Below are positions 23,026 to 34,022 of a stretch of 64,000 nt of DNA, in pieces. The position numbers and the translations under genes are program-made. Location: assembly GCF_963675165.1 (NCBI RefSeq), contig NC_087390.1, positions 475,001 through 539,000 of the forward strand, in the 5' to 3' direction. Positions within the stretch are counted from its first letter, which is position 1. The number at the start of each line of letters is the position of its first letter. Under the pieces are notes generated by a model, which was not told the origin of the DNA, made no database searches, and worked only from the letters and a program-made list of their open reading frames with translations. The stretch is from Halichondria panicea (Eukaryota; Porifera; Demospongiae; Suberitida; Halichondriidae).

Positions 23026-26000
23026 TCATAATAACTGAATAAACACAATTCTTCGTCTGACATCAACGTACTCGGGACATGTGACAATGTTCTTTTTTGT
23101 ATTCTTAAAAGCGCCGAATTCTTTCAGTGTTTTGTTTTCAAACAGCCCCCTGACAATTGGGGAGTAGTCGGTGATCCCAGCATTGAGGTGAAACACCTCT
23201 AGAGTCTTGTTCTTGGCTAACACATTACCAACAGCTTCAGCCTCGACAGTGGTAACAGTGTACGGTATTAAATCTTTTAATGGTGGCACATACAGGAGTT
23301 TCAGGTGTTTAACTGTATTGTTTTCTCTCAATGCTTCCAAGGCGGGTAGTAGATCCGGTAGCAAACGCTTAAAAAACCTAAGTTCAATGAATTGTAGAGT
23401 TGTATTCCGTTGAAACATTTCGGCCAGTTCAAGCGTTCCGAAATAATAAAGTGGTTCATTATAACTAATAGGAGGTGAAATAGTTAGCTCACTTGAGAAT
23501 CTACTACACATTCTCTCGGCTTTTGACGATCCTTTCTCATAGTACACATAAGGAGTGGGAAGTACACACTGTGTCCATGAGTCATTCAGTTTAGTCAATC
23601 CAGCTAAAAACAATAGAATCATCTTGTATGATCCATCATCAGCCTTTGTTTCAAACAAAAGAAACTGCTTGTGTGGGGTTTTATTTCTCCAGACATAAAA
23701 TGCAGCGAGGAACTCTTGAAGTGTTAGATGAAGGAAATTGTAAGATGGAGAACTGTTGCTTTTCTTATATAAAGGATGTACACTGTTCATGAATCCAAGT
23801 GTGTTAGTATCAACAACATCTTCCTTGAAAAAAACCAACTGTTGTTTTTTTTTTGTTATTCCATTGTATGCAATATGGCAGAGCTTATCAAAATGTACTT
23901 GAAGTGACGAAGGTAACTTACTCAGCTCACCACTCCAATCACTGTCTGAATGTCTTTTAATCAAAATTTGACAGTATTCGGTGTATAGTTCAGTTGTTGT
24001 GTTGGGGATTATGCTATTGCTATTCTCATGGTTTTCTCTGTAAACTTCGACTACTATTCTGGCATGAAGAGGGTTATACATTGCACTAGAGATACGTGGA
24101 TTAGAGTTAATGTATTTATGTAGTTCTGGTGGAGCCCCATCTTTGATCATTAGATCAATGTACTCTTGAATTTGTTCGGAAGAAAAACCTAAAATTTCAA
24201 TGAACTGATCAACTCTTGAGCTACAAGTAACAGGTAGATCGCATACAGCCCAGGGCCTAGTGGTAACAAGCACGGTACTAGCTGGCAGAAGACGTCCGGT
24301 TATTAGTTTTATAAAAATGGAATTTTTTTGTCTAAAGAATGGTGGCAACTCATCCAGGCCTTCCAAAACGAAAAGAATACCGTGCCCATGACAATTTTGT
24401 ATGATAGTAGTAGCAACAACATTTTTAGAAGCATCAGTATTTTCACATTGAAATAGATCAACTAATTCTACAGCTTCCTGAACATTCTCATCTCGAAGTC
24501 GGAGCAACACAACGAGGGAGTAATCTGTCCAAACTTCACCATTAGCCCATCGTCTGCACAGTTCCCATGACAAAGTCGTCTTACCTCCTCCAGGAGCCCC
24601 TTTAATGACAACTAGTTTAGAGAATTTGCCCTCTACTTTGGAAGCTATCTGGTCCATTGTGATTCTCTCTCTAGGAAATCCATCCAGCTCGCCTTTAACT
24701 ATTAGTGACCAGGACTCTTCCATTTTCTTTCTTGATAAATGTTTACTTACATCCGCACATTCTAGGTTAACAAAATGCTTAACACACTGGAGAGGATATT
24801 TGTCATCAGCAGGGAGAGATCTTGTATCGTAAATATTAGTTAAGTATGATCGATAAATTCCTATTGCTTCATCTGGTTGGATGGTGGAACGATTATCGGA
24901 TTTGGATTCTACAGTATAAAAGAATAATCATGAAGCGAAGGTAATAATACAGTGGAATCTTCAATAATGGGCCCTCCAAACTAAGTAAACTGTGAGAATT
25001 ACAACAAATAGGACTGCGCTTCCACCCCCAAACTTTCAGAGTCTTACATGAACTAATGCAGCAATCCCTGAGATGGGTCCTTTACTCTATCACCACTCAC
25101 ACAAACTACCGATTAGCTAACTCACTGGTTGGTCCAGGAGTCGTTGTGGACAATTTCTTCTTAGATGGCCCAGGTGAAGTATCGTCATCTGCTATAATTA
25201 TATATACAATTGACTGAAGTACATAAAGATAATAATATAAGTGTTCGTGATGAGTTGAACTATCCATTCACATAGTTAAGTACTGTTGACTATTCATGGA
25301 AATGCTTATAGTGTGGTCTATATTGCTAGTAGCCTCACAATTGTTCTACATATCTAAGTTACGTTCCTAGCTTTAGGCTACGGTATACTGATATTTATCA
25401 ATAGAAAAGGTCAAGGTTAGCCTCATGACTATTCATACCTGTACATGCCTCCTCTATAGCCTCAGCGACATCATTCCGTGCAACTGTTGGTGCTCTGAGA
25501 CTTTGACATATGTCAGAATAGGTGAGAGGGCCAGTCTTCAAGCGAGCAGATATCATTTCACGTAAGCAGTCCTTGTTCCTGTGACACTCATCTTTTATAT
25601 CTTTGAGGGTGCCAGGATCTAATCCCAGATCAAGTCCCAGGTCTAACCAGTCTCCAGCAGCTTTTATCAAGTTCTTGTAAACAAAATTCACATCACCGAG
25701 AGTCAGAATTGAGCCTATAAAAATTACAACCAAATGATAAGTACACATGGTCATACACATGGTTTATGCAAGCATGTTCTCTGAGGAGCAATGTCATTGT
25801 GTATATTATGTATCATAAGGAGACACCGCTTACCAAGCGTTGGTCCAGGGTTTGCTTCAACATCTCCTGACTGTAACAGTAAGCGGAATATCAGTAACAG
25901 TATATACAGACTGAGAGTGGGGGGCCGATTAGTGCTCTGAGCTCTCACTTGGAACTTGATCGGCTTTTCTTGAGTATCAAAAACTAGAAAGTAAGAGTGA

Positions 26001-26642
26001 CGTTTATAATTATTGTGGCAGTAAATATATAATTGATTACCTGATGTGGTTGAGTTCCATTGTTTCCGAGGGTTCCATCTCACCAAGCAGGCAGTGATGA
26101 GTGAGTAGCAGGTGATAAACACAGCTGACAGAATGAGAACGGCTAGTGCACTCCCCCTCCATCCCAGCTCACAAGGAAACACTCCGGTCCAACTCAAGTC
26201 AACCATAGGGCAAGCAGGACGTGGGGGAGCTGGGTAGAGTTACATAAAATTAATATATTCATGTGATGTGACATCACAATTGTGGTCATGAGATTCCGTG
26301 AATACCAAGCAATGCTGTTTAAAACCGACCTTTATATTATAATTATGTACATTATATGATGTAGCCTATGCTCCGTAATATGCTCGGTATAATTAGTGTA
26401 TGATAAGAAATGTTATGCAATTATTGGTGAGTATGCTTCACTGACTTACAGGAAAAAGTTTGTAAGAAGAGTATGTATCTGATGGTGACCATAATGAGGT
26501 AGAGTTGGTAGAGGACAGGGGTGATCAACACAGAGGCAAGGCTGGCTCTGAGCTGCCAACTAGGCTTAGGGAAAACCAGGGTAACATCATCGTCCAGATC
26601 ATTTGAGAGATAACGGGCATGTCTCTGAGATGTCATCTTCAT
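23026..26642 (-). CDS. NLR1: TM-TM-2A-death-NACHT-LRR receptor with shortened LRR region
   Basis: Six exons: 26450-26642, 26041-26229, 25834-25983, 25439-25714, 25126-25191, 23026-24908; 918 aa, every junction in phase. Residues 33-60 and 91-114 are hydrophobic membrane segments. Residues 151-175 are a third hydrophobic run ending in LLLQSGDVEANPGP, a complete 2A motif (DxExNPGP), so Gly174/Pro175 is a predicted ribosome-skipping point. Residues 179-269 are a death domain (WLDLGLDLGL...CLREMISARL...YSDICQSLR). A PGPT-rich linker leads to the NACHT domain: Walker A GAPGGGKT at 395-402, Walker B ILFVLEGLDELP at about 469-480, sensor-like VLVTTRPWAV. The LRR part is much shorter than in NLR2 and NLR3 through an in-frame loss. 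NLRs oligomerise on sensing microbial or damage signals; the ligand here is unknown. Confidence 0.88.
25849..25890 (-). other. 2A-like ribosome-skipping motif in NLR1
   Basis: Encodes LLLQSGDVEANPGP in frame, ending in exon 3. The downstream product would start with Pro-Thr-Leu-Gly-Ser just before the death domain. The family requirement D-x-E-x-N-P-G-P is fully met. Confidence 0.85.
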
Positions 26643-26878
26643 GGTTCTGTCAGAAGACCATGCAACTGTGCAGCTCCAAGATTCAAGACAAATAGTTGCT
26701 GAGAAGCTTTTTCTGTAGCGTTCAGTGCAGACTTAATGCCAGTCAGAACAAATAATCTTTGTTTAGCCTTGACCTTTTTGAACGAGACCCTCCCCTTTTT
26801 TTGCAACGATATTCATTCAATAATTTCTTTAATGATCTTTACCGTATACAACAATTTGGCTTGGAGTTGTCTCGTTCT
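26643..26878. promoter_or_regulatory. Bidirectional promoter, NLR1 / EAF copy 2
   Basis: 236 bp separate the two divergent ATGs. It includes a GATCTTTACC word about 40 bp before the EAF ATG and a GAGACCCTCCCC block, both conserved in the equivalent 45561-45804 interval. Confidence 0.6.
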
Positions 26879-26992
26879 ATGGCTGAAGTTGCTTCTACTG
26901 AACAGCTCCAGTGAAACTGGGTCAGGAATACCGAGTCAAACTGGGCAAGAGCTTCACCTTCCCCAGGGAGAACGCCTATCACACCATCAAAT
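26879..26992 (+). pseudogene. EAF exon 1, copy 2, frameshifted
   Basis: 114 nt against 115 in the other copies: the CAGCTCCCAGTG of copies 1 and 3 reads CAGCTCCAGTG, so one C is lost and the frame breaks after ten codons. Donor ATCAAAT/GTGAGT is kept. Downstream the intron matches copy 1 as far as CACTGTATCAG, exactly the acceptor of exon 2, and then switches to unrelated repeat sequence. Confidence 0.9.
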
Positions 26993-27553
26993 GTGAGTCA
27001 GAGTTTCTTTGAGTCGATTTCTAGCATACTAAAAAAATAATATTGCCATGCATACATAGAGTTCATCTCCTTCAGTGAAGGATTATATAAACCGGTATGG
27101 TGAGAAGACTGTAGTGGTGTGTCTCCATCCCCTTAGCCTTAATATAATGTCTAATGTATTTTTACCAAATTTGTACACAACACTGATGTGAATCATTTAG
27201 TGACTGACATTAGTATTGTTGATGGCCACTGTATCAGTAGCCTCGATCCCAGGCCGCACTTCACCAGGGAAGTGGGCCTGGTATCGACTGCTTGCGTATG
27301 CGCTCTAATATCCCCCGGTATCTGGGGGCTTTGGATAACATCGTATATGCTCAGTAAAATAATGACATCATAATGGGCGGAGTCCTGCAGGACAGGTGTG
27401 TGAGGTGTGAGGGCTTGAGGGGTGTGAGGTGTAAGGGTGTGAAGTCATGGAGTGTATTACTTTAGTATCATCAATATTAGGGTGCTTCCCTACAGTGCAT
27501 GTGTATTGCTAGCAAAGATAGTTTTTTGGTCCGTGTACTGTTACTCAATCATT
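26993..27553. other. EAF copy 2 intron remnant joined to repeats
   Basis: Contains the EAF intron 1 remnant to about 27236, then repeat sequence. AGTCCTGCAGGACAGGTGTG at about 27380 is the tail and donor of the methylmalonyl-CoA mutase exon seen whole at 31121-31232. Confidence 0.6.
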
Positions 27554-28144
27554 ACCCGAGGCGCGCGTGGGCAGCCACGGGTATAGTAGTCTGTTGGTTT
27601 ATTTGTTTGTGATGGGCTTTTCTACTCATCTGGGTACCACAGCTCTGCGTTTACAGCATGGATAGCGTTTACAGCATGGATAGCCTTTACACAACAATAT
27701 AAATAGTGGTAGATTTTTATGTTAAAGCTTCTTTGTCGAGCAAAAGCTAAGAAGCTTGAACTTGCATGTTGGCAGCTAGCTAGCTACATGTGGCCTTGAT
27801 TACATAGTTGCAGCTGAAGTGATCCGTACCAGGAACAATTGAGTAGAAAAGCTAAAATTGTGACTGGTTGTTGGCTGACTCTGGATCCTATATACTCCAG
27901 CCTGGCAGGAGCCATACCTCTCTAAGTCTAAGACTCAAGGCTTCTTTGCTGTGATCCCAGTACACAGTGCATGTCTAATGTGACATGTACCACTCAATGT
28001 TTCAGCATGCCTCCAGTCTGGTTTAGTTTTATTGCTCTTGAGTTGCTGTACTAGTCATACATCACTACATGCACTGCATTAATTACTCTTTTGGTTTCTT
28101 TATTATCATGTCACCAGCCAAGGGTTTGCACTTTAGTGCTCTAG
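27554..28144. mobile_element. 591-bp element ACCCGAGGC...GTGCTCTAG inserted in repeat R1
   Basis: R1 copies elsewhere read ACTCAATCATTGTGATGTGA; here that word is split as ACTCAATCATT, element, TTGTGATGTGA. The simplest reading is an insertion with a TT duplication. Related copies at 35115-35749 and 46716-47279 share both ends and TT flanks. No ORF of note. Confidence 0.75.
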
Positions 28145-29000
28145 TTGTGATGTGATTGGTTGAAGGCACATATTCGTACTTATAGATAGATTTTAGTGCG
28201 TATCTTGTGTTAGAAGGTCAAGGCCATTATTCACATACTTAGGAATAAATTCATTTGGTTTGCTATACTCCCCTTTGAGACCTCATACTTTGACACTGAT
28301 CCCAATAAGGGGAGGGTAAACGCCAGTCGTCTGGCTGTTCAAAGTGTGGTTGTAGATCAGAAGGTCAGGGCCATTATTCATAGATTTAGGAATAATGGTT
28401 TGCTGTACTCCCCTTTGAGACCTCATACTTTGACACTGATCCCAATAAGGGGAGGGTAAGCGTCAGTCGTCTGGCTGTTTCAAGTGTGGTTGTAGCAGAA
28501 GGTCAGGGCCATTATTCATAAATTTAGGAATAATGGTTTGCTGTACTCCCCTTTGAGACCTCATACTTTGAATGTATTCACACTGATCCCAATAAGGGGT
28601 GTGTGCGACAGACTAATCAGAGTTTTATCTAGTAGGGGGCGGGGCGGAAGCTTACTCCCCAAAAATAGAGGGGAAAATAGGGAAGAGAAGGAGTTTGAGT
28701 ACTAGACCCAACAATATCTAGACATGGTCTTTTGCTAGAGGATAATTGGTCATCATCCATCATCTAGTCTTACCACAAATCTATTCATTGCTTTTGGTAG
28801 TACATGTGGTTTCTGGTGTATACTTGCACAATTACAAGCCAGCATACCAAGAGTAGGGCTGTCCAAAAAAATTTGCCTATTAGAATTTCTAAATTTTTCT
28901 TCCTCCATTATAATTATTCTCATTGAAAAGCCAACATGCACCATAAATAGCAATATTGCAGCCATATAAAACTAAACAACTGATATGTGTACTGCACTTA
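28145..29000. repeat. Repeat R1, copy 1 (with internal near-duplications)
   Basis: Marked by GAAGGTCAAGGCCATTATTC, CTCCCCTTTGAGACCTCATA and ACTGATCCCAATAAGGGG, the latter two occurring three times within the copy. Further copies start near 29560, 31340, 34210, 34868 and 46430. No coding potential seen. Confidence 0.8.
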
Positions 29001-29559
29001 CATGATATTATTGACCTCTATGACCTCATACTGACTCTATATACCTATTATTCTAAATTTTTAGCCTCACCTATTATTCTCCTAGTTGGCATCAAACAAT
29101 TTTGTAACAGATATCAATCATGTAGGCCGACTTACCTATTTGTTACCATACAAGCGATATCTATACGTGCCAATTACAATAATTACATATCTATTATGAG
29201 GTTGATTGCACACAACTACAATAATTGGGACAGTCCTAATACCAATTAAACAAGATATGACTCAGAGGATCTATTGATGTCCTTTATGCCCTTGCTAGAA
29301 GGAGATTTGCCATTGGAACTACATGGAGTAACTGTTACCACTAAATCATTCGTGTCCAAATCTCTTCTCAGGTCAATAGGAAAAAAAGTTACATGGAGTT
29401 GCCTGTCAATGCACATTGCCAGGAGTACATCGCTAATAGGCACCAACAACTAACAATATAGGGGTGTGGTAGCCAGAAGTTGGTGTGGCCTCCAATTTTT
29501 TGTGCTAGCGCGCGTGGTTTCCTCCTCCAAGCTTAAAATCCTAGATGAAACCCAGTCAG
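29001..29559. repeat. R1-flanking repeat with an unoccupied Tc1-like target site
   Basis: Shares GTACTGCACTTACATGATAT and CTGACTCTATA...TTTTTAGCCTCACC with 32.1-33.5 kb, but here CTCTATATACC is continuous, i.e. without the palindromic element found at 32200. Confidence 0.75.
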
Positions 29560-30240
29560 TCGATAGTTTTTGGTCCGTGTACTGTTTTAAAGTTACTCAA
29601 TCATTCTGATGTGATTCGTTGAAGGCACATAAATTATTCTCATTTTCGTACTTATAGATAGATTTTAGTACATATCTTGTGTTAGAAGGTCAAGGCCATT
29701 ATTCACATACTTAGGTCATTTGGTTTGCTATACTCCCCTCATACTTTGACACTGATCCCAATAAGGGGAGGGTAAGTGCCAGTCAGTCTGGCTGTTCAAA
29801 GTGTGGGTGTAGATTAGAAGGTCAGGGCCATTATTCATAGATTTAGGAATAATGGTTTGCTGTACTCCCCTTTGAGACCTCATACTTTGAATGTATTCAC
29901 ACTGATCCCAATAAGGGGTGTGTGCGCCAGACTAATCAGGGTTTCATCTAGTAGATGGGGGGCGGGGGCGGAAGCTTACCCCCCAAAAGAGAGGGGAAAA
30001 TAGGGAAGAGAGGGAGTTTGAGTACTAGACCCAACAATATCTAGACATGGTCTTTTGCTAGAGGATAATTGGTCATCATCCATCATCTAGTCTTACCACA
30101 AATCTATTCATTGCTTTTGGTAGTACATGTGGTTTCTGGTGTATACTTGCACAATTACAAGCCAGCATACCAAGAGTAGGGCTGTCCAAAAAAAATTTAC
30201 CTATTAGCAATTTTTCTTTCTATTATACTCAATCATTGTG
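29560..30240. repeat. Repeat R1, copy 2
   Basis: Same landmarks as copy 1 (GGTCCGTGTACTGTTTTAAA, AAGGGGAGGGTAAG, GGGGCGGAAGCTTAC) without the inserted 591-bp element. Confidence 0.8.
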
Positions 30241-30283
30241 ATGTGATTCGTTGAAGGCACATATTCGTACTTATAGATAACCA

Positions 30284-30690
30284 CTGCCACCCTGTTTGAA
30301 CTTTACACTGGGGGAACTGACTTAAGTATTGTAGGGTGTTGTTGAAATGTCATGCCCTGGGGTGATTGGTTTCTCCCTGTGTGTATACTTGTGTAAGGAA
30401 ACCAATCTATAGCTGTCACCCCTTGCAAGGGCAGACCAACAGTGACTATAATAAAGAGGTGGTCTGGTTCAAACACATGCTATGGAGACTCTGAAGCTTG
30501 TTAACCTGGCTGTATTGTAAAGGGTGCCTGATTATAGGCTGACCACAATAGACAAGTTTCACTGCATTTAATTTAGTTACAGTATAAGAACTGTAGAGGG
30601 CAATTGCTGACATTTTGGTCATGCAAATTGATTATTTAAGACAGTTCTTCACATGCAATATTTCTTATTCGTCCAGCCTCCCCTGATTTT
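30284..30690 (+). repeat. Stray copy of a CPVL intron inside the repeat block
   Basis: Matches 20856-21260, 37086-37490 and 48610-49010, from GCCACCCTGTTTGAACTTTA to TCGTCCAGCCTCCCCTGATT. It ends inside CPVL exon 3, after which other sequence follows, so it is a fourth, fragmentary copy of the unit. Confidence 0.85.
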
Positions 30691-31120
30691 GATTGATCCC
30701 CTGATTTGATTGAATTTGGGGAAGCCCTGGACTATACAATTATCTCTAGCGCTTTAGTGCAAGGCTAACTCATATGTTGAATAGAAAGTTTGTGTGAACA
30801 GATGGTGCTATGAAAGATCCTGAAGAGACTGCAACAGCCTTTAATGTGAAGAAGCTTTAGTTTGCTAATCCACGAACCAAAATCCAAGAGATCGTGGCTA
30901 GAAGCCTATAGAAGCTGTCAGTTTTTGTTGCATTGCAACCGTTGATCAGTTACAGCTGGAACACACACACAGACACACACAGTCAGCTTTACTGTATCCC
31001 TCGTGCGGCTAGGCCTCGAGGCATAATAAGGGGAGGGTAAGCGTCAGTCGTCTGGCTGTTCATATGGTTGTAGATCAGACCATTCCACACCATAGTACGT
31101 ACCTTCCTCTCTGTGTGCAG

Positions 31121-31232
31121 CATATGCCTCAGTACATTGCTATTTCTGGCTACCACATCATGGAGGCTGGTGCTGACCCTGTGCTGCAGTTGGCCTTCAC
31201 TGTGGCCGATGGGTTAGAGTATTGCAGGACAG
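31121..31232 (+). pseudogene. Orphan methylmalonyl-CoA mutase exon
   Basis: Preceded by CTGTGTGCAG and followed by GTGTGTGAG, the 112-nt exon encodes [20 protein letters not shown] and then [18 protein letters not shown]. This is the SISGYHMQEAGA...ADGLEY(S/C)RTG block of the substrate-binding barrel of mitochondrial methylmalonyl-CoA mutase. No other MUT exon lies near it. Fragments of its 3' end recur at about 27380 and 46305. Most likely a gene piece caught in the duplications. Confidence 0.8.
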
Positions 31233-31339
31233 GTGTGTGAGGGGTGTGGGGTGTGAGGGTGTGAAACTACTAAGTCATGGAGTGTATTAATTTAGTGATG
31301 AGTCATCAATATTAGGGTGCTTCCCTACAGTATAATTGC

Positions 31340-32110
31340 TAGCAAATATGGTTTTTTGGTCCGTATACTGTTTTAAAGTTACTCAATCATTGTGATGTGA
31401 TTCATTGAAGGCACATATTCGTACTTATAGATAGATTTTAGTGCGTATCTTGTGTTAGAAGGTCAAGGCCATTATTCACATACTTAGGAATAAATTCATT
31501 TGGTTTGCTATACTCCCCTTTGAGACCTTATACTTTGACACTGATCCCAATAAGGGGAGGGTAAGCGCCAGTGGTCTGGCTGTTCAAAGTGTGGTTGTAG
31601 ATCAGAAGGTCAGGGCCATTATTCATAGATTTAGGAATAATGGTTTGCTGTACTCCCCTTTGAGACCTCATACTTTGAATGTATTCACACTGATCCCAAT
31701 AAGGGGTGTGTGCGCCAGACTAATCAGGGTTTCATCTAGTAGGGGGGGGGGGGCGGAAGCTTACCCCCCAAAAGAGAGGGGAAATTGGGAAGAGAGGGAG
31801 TTTGAGTACTAGACCCAACAATATCTAGACATGGTCTTTTGCTAGAGGATAATTGGTCATCATCCATCATCTAGTCTTACCACATATCTATTCATTGCTT
31901 TTGGTAGTACATGTGGTTTCTGGTGTATACTTGCACAATAACAAGCCAGCATACCAAGAGTAGGGCTGTCCCAAAAAATTTGCCTATTAGAATTTCTCAA
32001 TTTTTCTTCCTATTATTCTCCATTATAATTATTCTCATTGAAAAGCCAGCATGAACATGAACCATAAATAGCAATATTGCAGCCATATAAAACTAAACAA
32101 CTGATATGTG
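31340..32110. repeat. Repeat R1, copy 3
   Basis: From GGTCCGTATACTGTTTTAAA through GGGCGGAAGCTTACCCCCCA to AGCAATATTGCAGCCATATA, colinear with copy 1. Confidence 0.8.
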
Positions 32111-32111
32111 T

Positions 32112-32179
32112 ACTGCACTTACATGATATTATTGACCTCTATGACCTCATAGAGGTCAATAATATCATGTAAGTGCAGT
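32112..32179. repeat. 68-bp perfect hairpin
   Basis: ACTGCACTTACATGATATTA... and its reverse complement form two 33-bp arms around CC. In the paralogue at 29.0 kb only the first arm exists, so the second is a local inverted duplication next to the palindromic element. Confidence 0.85.
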
Positions 32180-32199
32180 ATTAAACCTCTGACTCTATA

Positions 32200-33428
32200 C
32201 AGTTCGTTTAGTCTAGAGAGTAGATTACCACAAATGTGTGAGTAGTTGTACTTAAATGTAAATATCTTTTGATTGGAGCATTTCTAAGAAATGGTGTTGA
32301 TACCCGTGTGTAGATGAATGACTGAACTACATATCCAAAAATGTTTCTATGGAAACATAATATGGTGGGTTTGTGGTGATTAATAGAACAACAGCAAATT
32401 GTTATAGTGGGTAATCGGTTAGAGTAATAAAACACTAACCTTAAACAGCTAAGGTCTTAGACTTTTATCAGGCAATAGTTTAATAGTTTAGGTATCCTGA
32501 CCATCCCTTTATGGGTCTTACATATGCTCACAGTGTCTATAATTCATGATTTACCGGTTTTTAGGTACACTTTTGGTTAGAGTAATATCTTCTGAAAATT
32601 TTATAGCTTAGCTTTAAAAGTTCTCTGGTAAGTTTACAAATAAATGGGCTACATTTTGATACCAAGAACATCCTCTATGCTTATTCCATTGTTGAGATAT
32701 CACTGAAAAACTACATATTCTACTATTTTCTACTGTTTTGATGACATCACAAGCTGCTAACCACAAATCGATGACACTCAAATTAACCACATAAGTGGGC
32801 GTACAATAACTATACGCCCACTTTTAATTACGTTTGTGGTTGATTAAAGCATCATTGGTTTGTGGTTTGCAGCTGCTGATGTCATCAAAACAGTAGAAAA
32901 TAGTAAATTATGTAGCTTTTCAGTGTTATCTCAGCAATGGAATAAGCATATAGGATGTTCTTGGTATCAAAATGTAGCCCATTTATCTGTAAACTTAGTA
33001 CAGAAATTTGAAAGCTAAGCTATTAATTTTTCAAAAGTTATTACTCTAACCAAAAGTGTACCTGAAAACCAGTAAATCATGAATTATAAACACTGTGAAC
33101 ATTTGTAACACTCATAAAGGGATGGCTAGGATACTTAAACCATTGAACAATTATGTGATGAAGTCTAGGACCTTAGCTGTACAAGATTACTGTTTTATTA
33201 CTCTAACCGATTACCCACTATAACAATTTGCTGTTGTTCTATTAATCACCACAAACCCACCACCTTATGTTTCCATCGAAACATTTTTGGATATGTTGTA
33301 GTTCAGTCATTCATCTACACACGGGTATCAACACCATTTGTTAGAAATACTCCAATCCAAAGATATTTACATTTAAGTACAACTACTCACACATTTGTGG
33401 TAATCTACTCTCTAGACTAAATGAACTG
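32200..33428. mobile_element. 1.2-kb palindromic Tc1/mariner-like foldback element
   Basis: The left half (CAGTTCGTTTAGTCTAGAG...) returns as the reverse complement in the right half (...CTCTAGACTAAATGAACTG), arms of about 600 bp around GTGGGCG...CGCCCAC near 32810. The ends CAGT/ACTG and flanking TA (32198-32199, 33429-33430) suit the Tc1/mariner type, and removing the element plus one TA gives CTCTATATACC exactly as in 29.03 kb. No transposase frame, so non-autonomous. Confidence 0.88.
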
Positions 33429-33471
33429 TATACCATTTTTTTAGCCTCACCTATTATTCTCCTAGAATAAT

Positions 33472-34022
33472 TATGCCTCGGTGCGCATGCGCAAGCGAGG
33501 TATACGGTAGTGTATTTGTGTGTCTGTCTGTCTGTCTGTGTAGACTGCTACAGCTGCTCAAGGATGAATCAAGTGCAAGTAAGAGTTTCTATAGGCTTCT
33601 AGTCATGTTTACTTGGATTTTAATTCGTGGATTTGCAAAATAATGCTTCGTTCTCTAGTTATGCCTAGTTTTGCTTACTTGGAATGCCATTGCAGCCTTT
33701 TCAGTAGAGCACGTAGCCAAACTTGTTTACCGAGTGTTACTACTCTACTTAGTAGTTAGCGATGCACTAGAACGCTAGCTATTGGTAGCTGCAAGAATGA
33801 GGAAGAGAGCTGCAAGGCTCTGTTGATGGCAGCCATTAATTTTAGACTTGAACTTTTGGCATCGATCGTTTTTAACAACAATCATGGTCGATCATTACCC
33901 ACTCTTTAAGTTTGCATGCAGCAAAAGCAAAAATGTTCATCAGTATAAAAGGTATTAGTAGCTTCATGTTATGTAGCTTTGGCATCTCCACCGAGGCATC
34001 AGCACCTGCGGTGCTTTCATTA
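33472..34022. repeat. Interspersed repeat, GCCTCGG...CCGAGGC ends
   Basis: Begins TGCCTCGGTGCGCATGCGCA and ends near CCACCGAGGCATCAGCACCT. Includes a short GTCT tandem run at 33520. Inserted between two pieces of the R1-flanking repeat; no ORF recognised. Confidence 0.6.

Noticed and set aside
25834..25983. 2A motif as a sign of a viral or retrotransposon insertion
   Set aside because: The motif is in a regular coding exon with conserved phase in three NLR genes and no reverse transcriptase, capsid or polymerase sequence is nearby.
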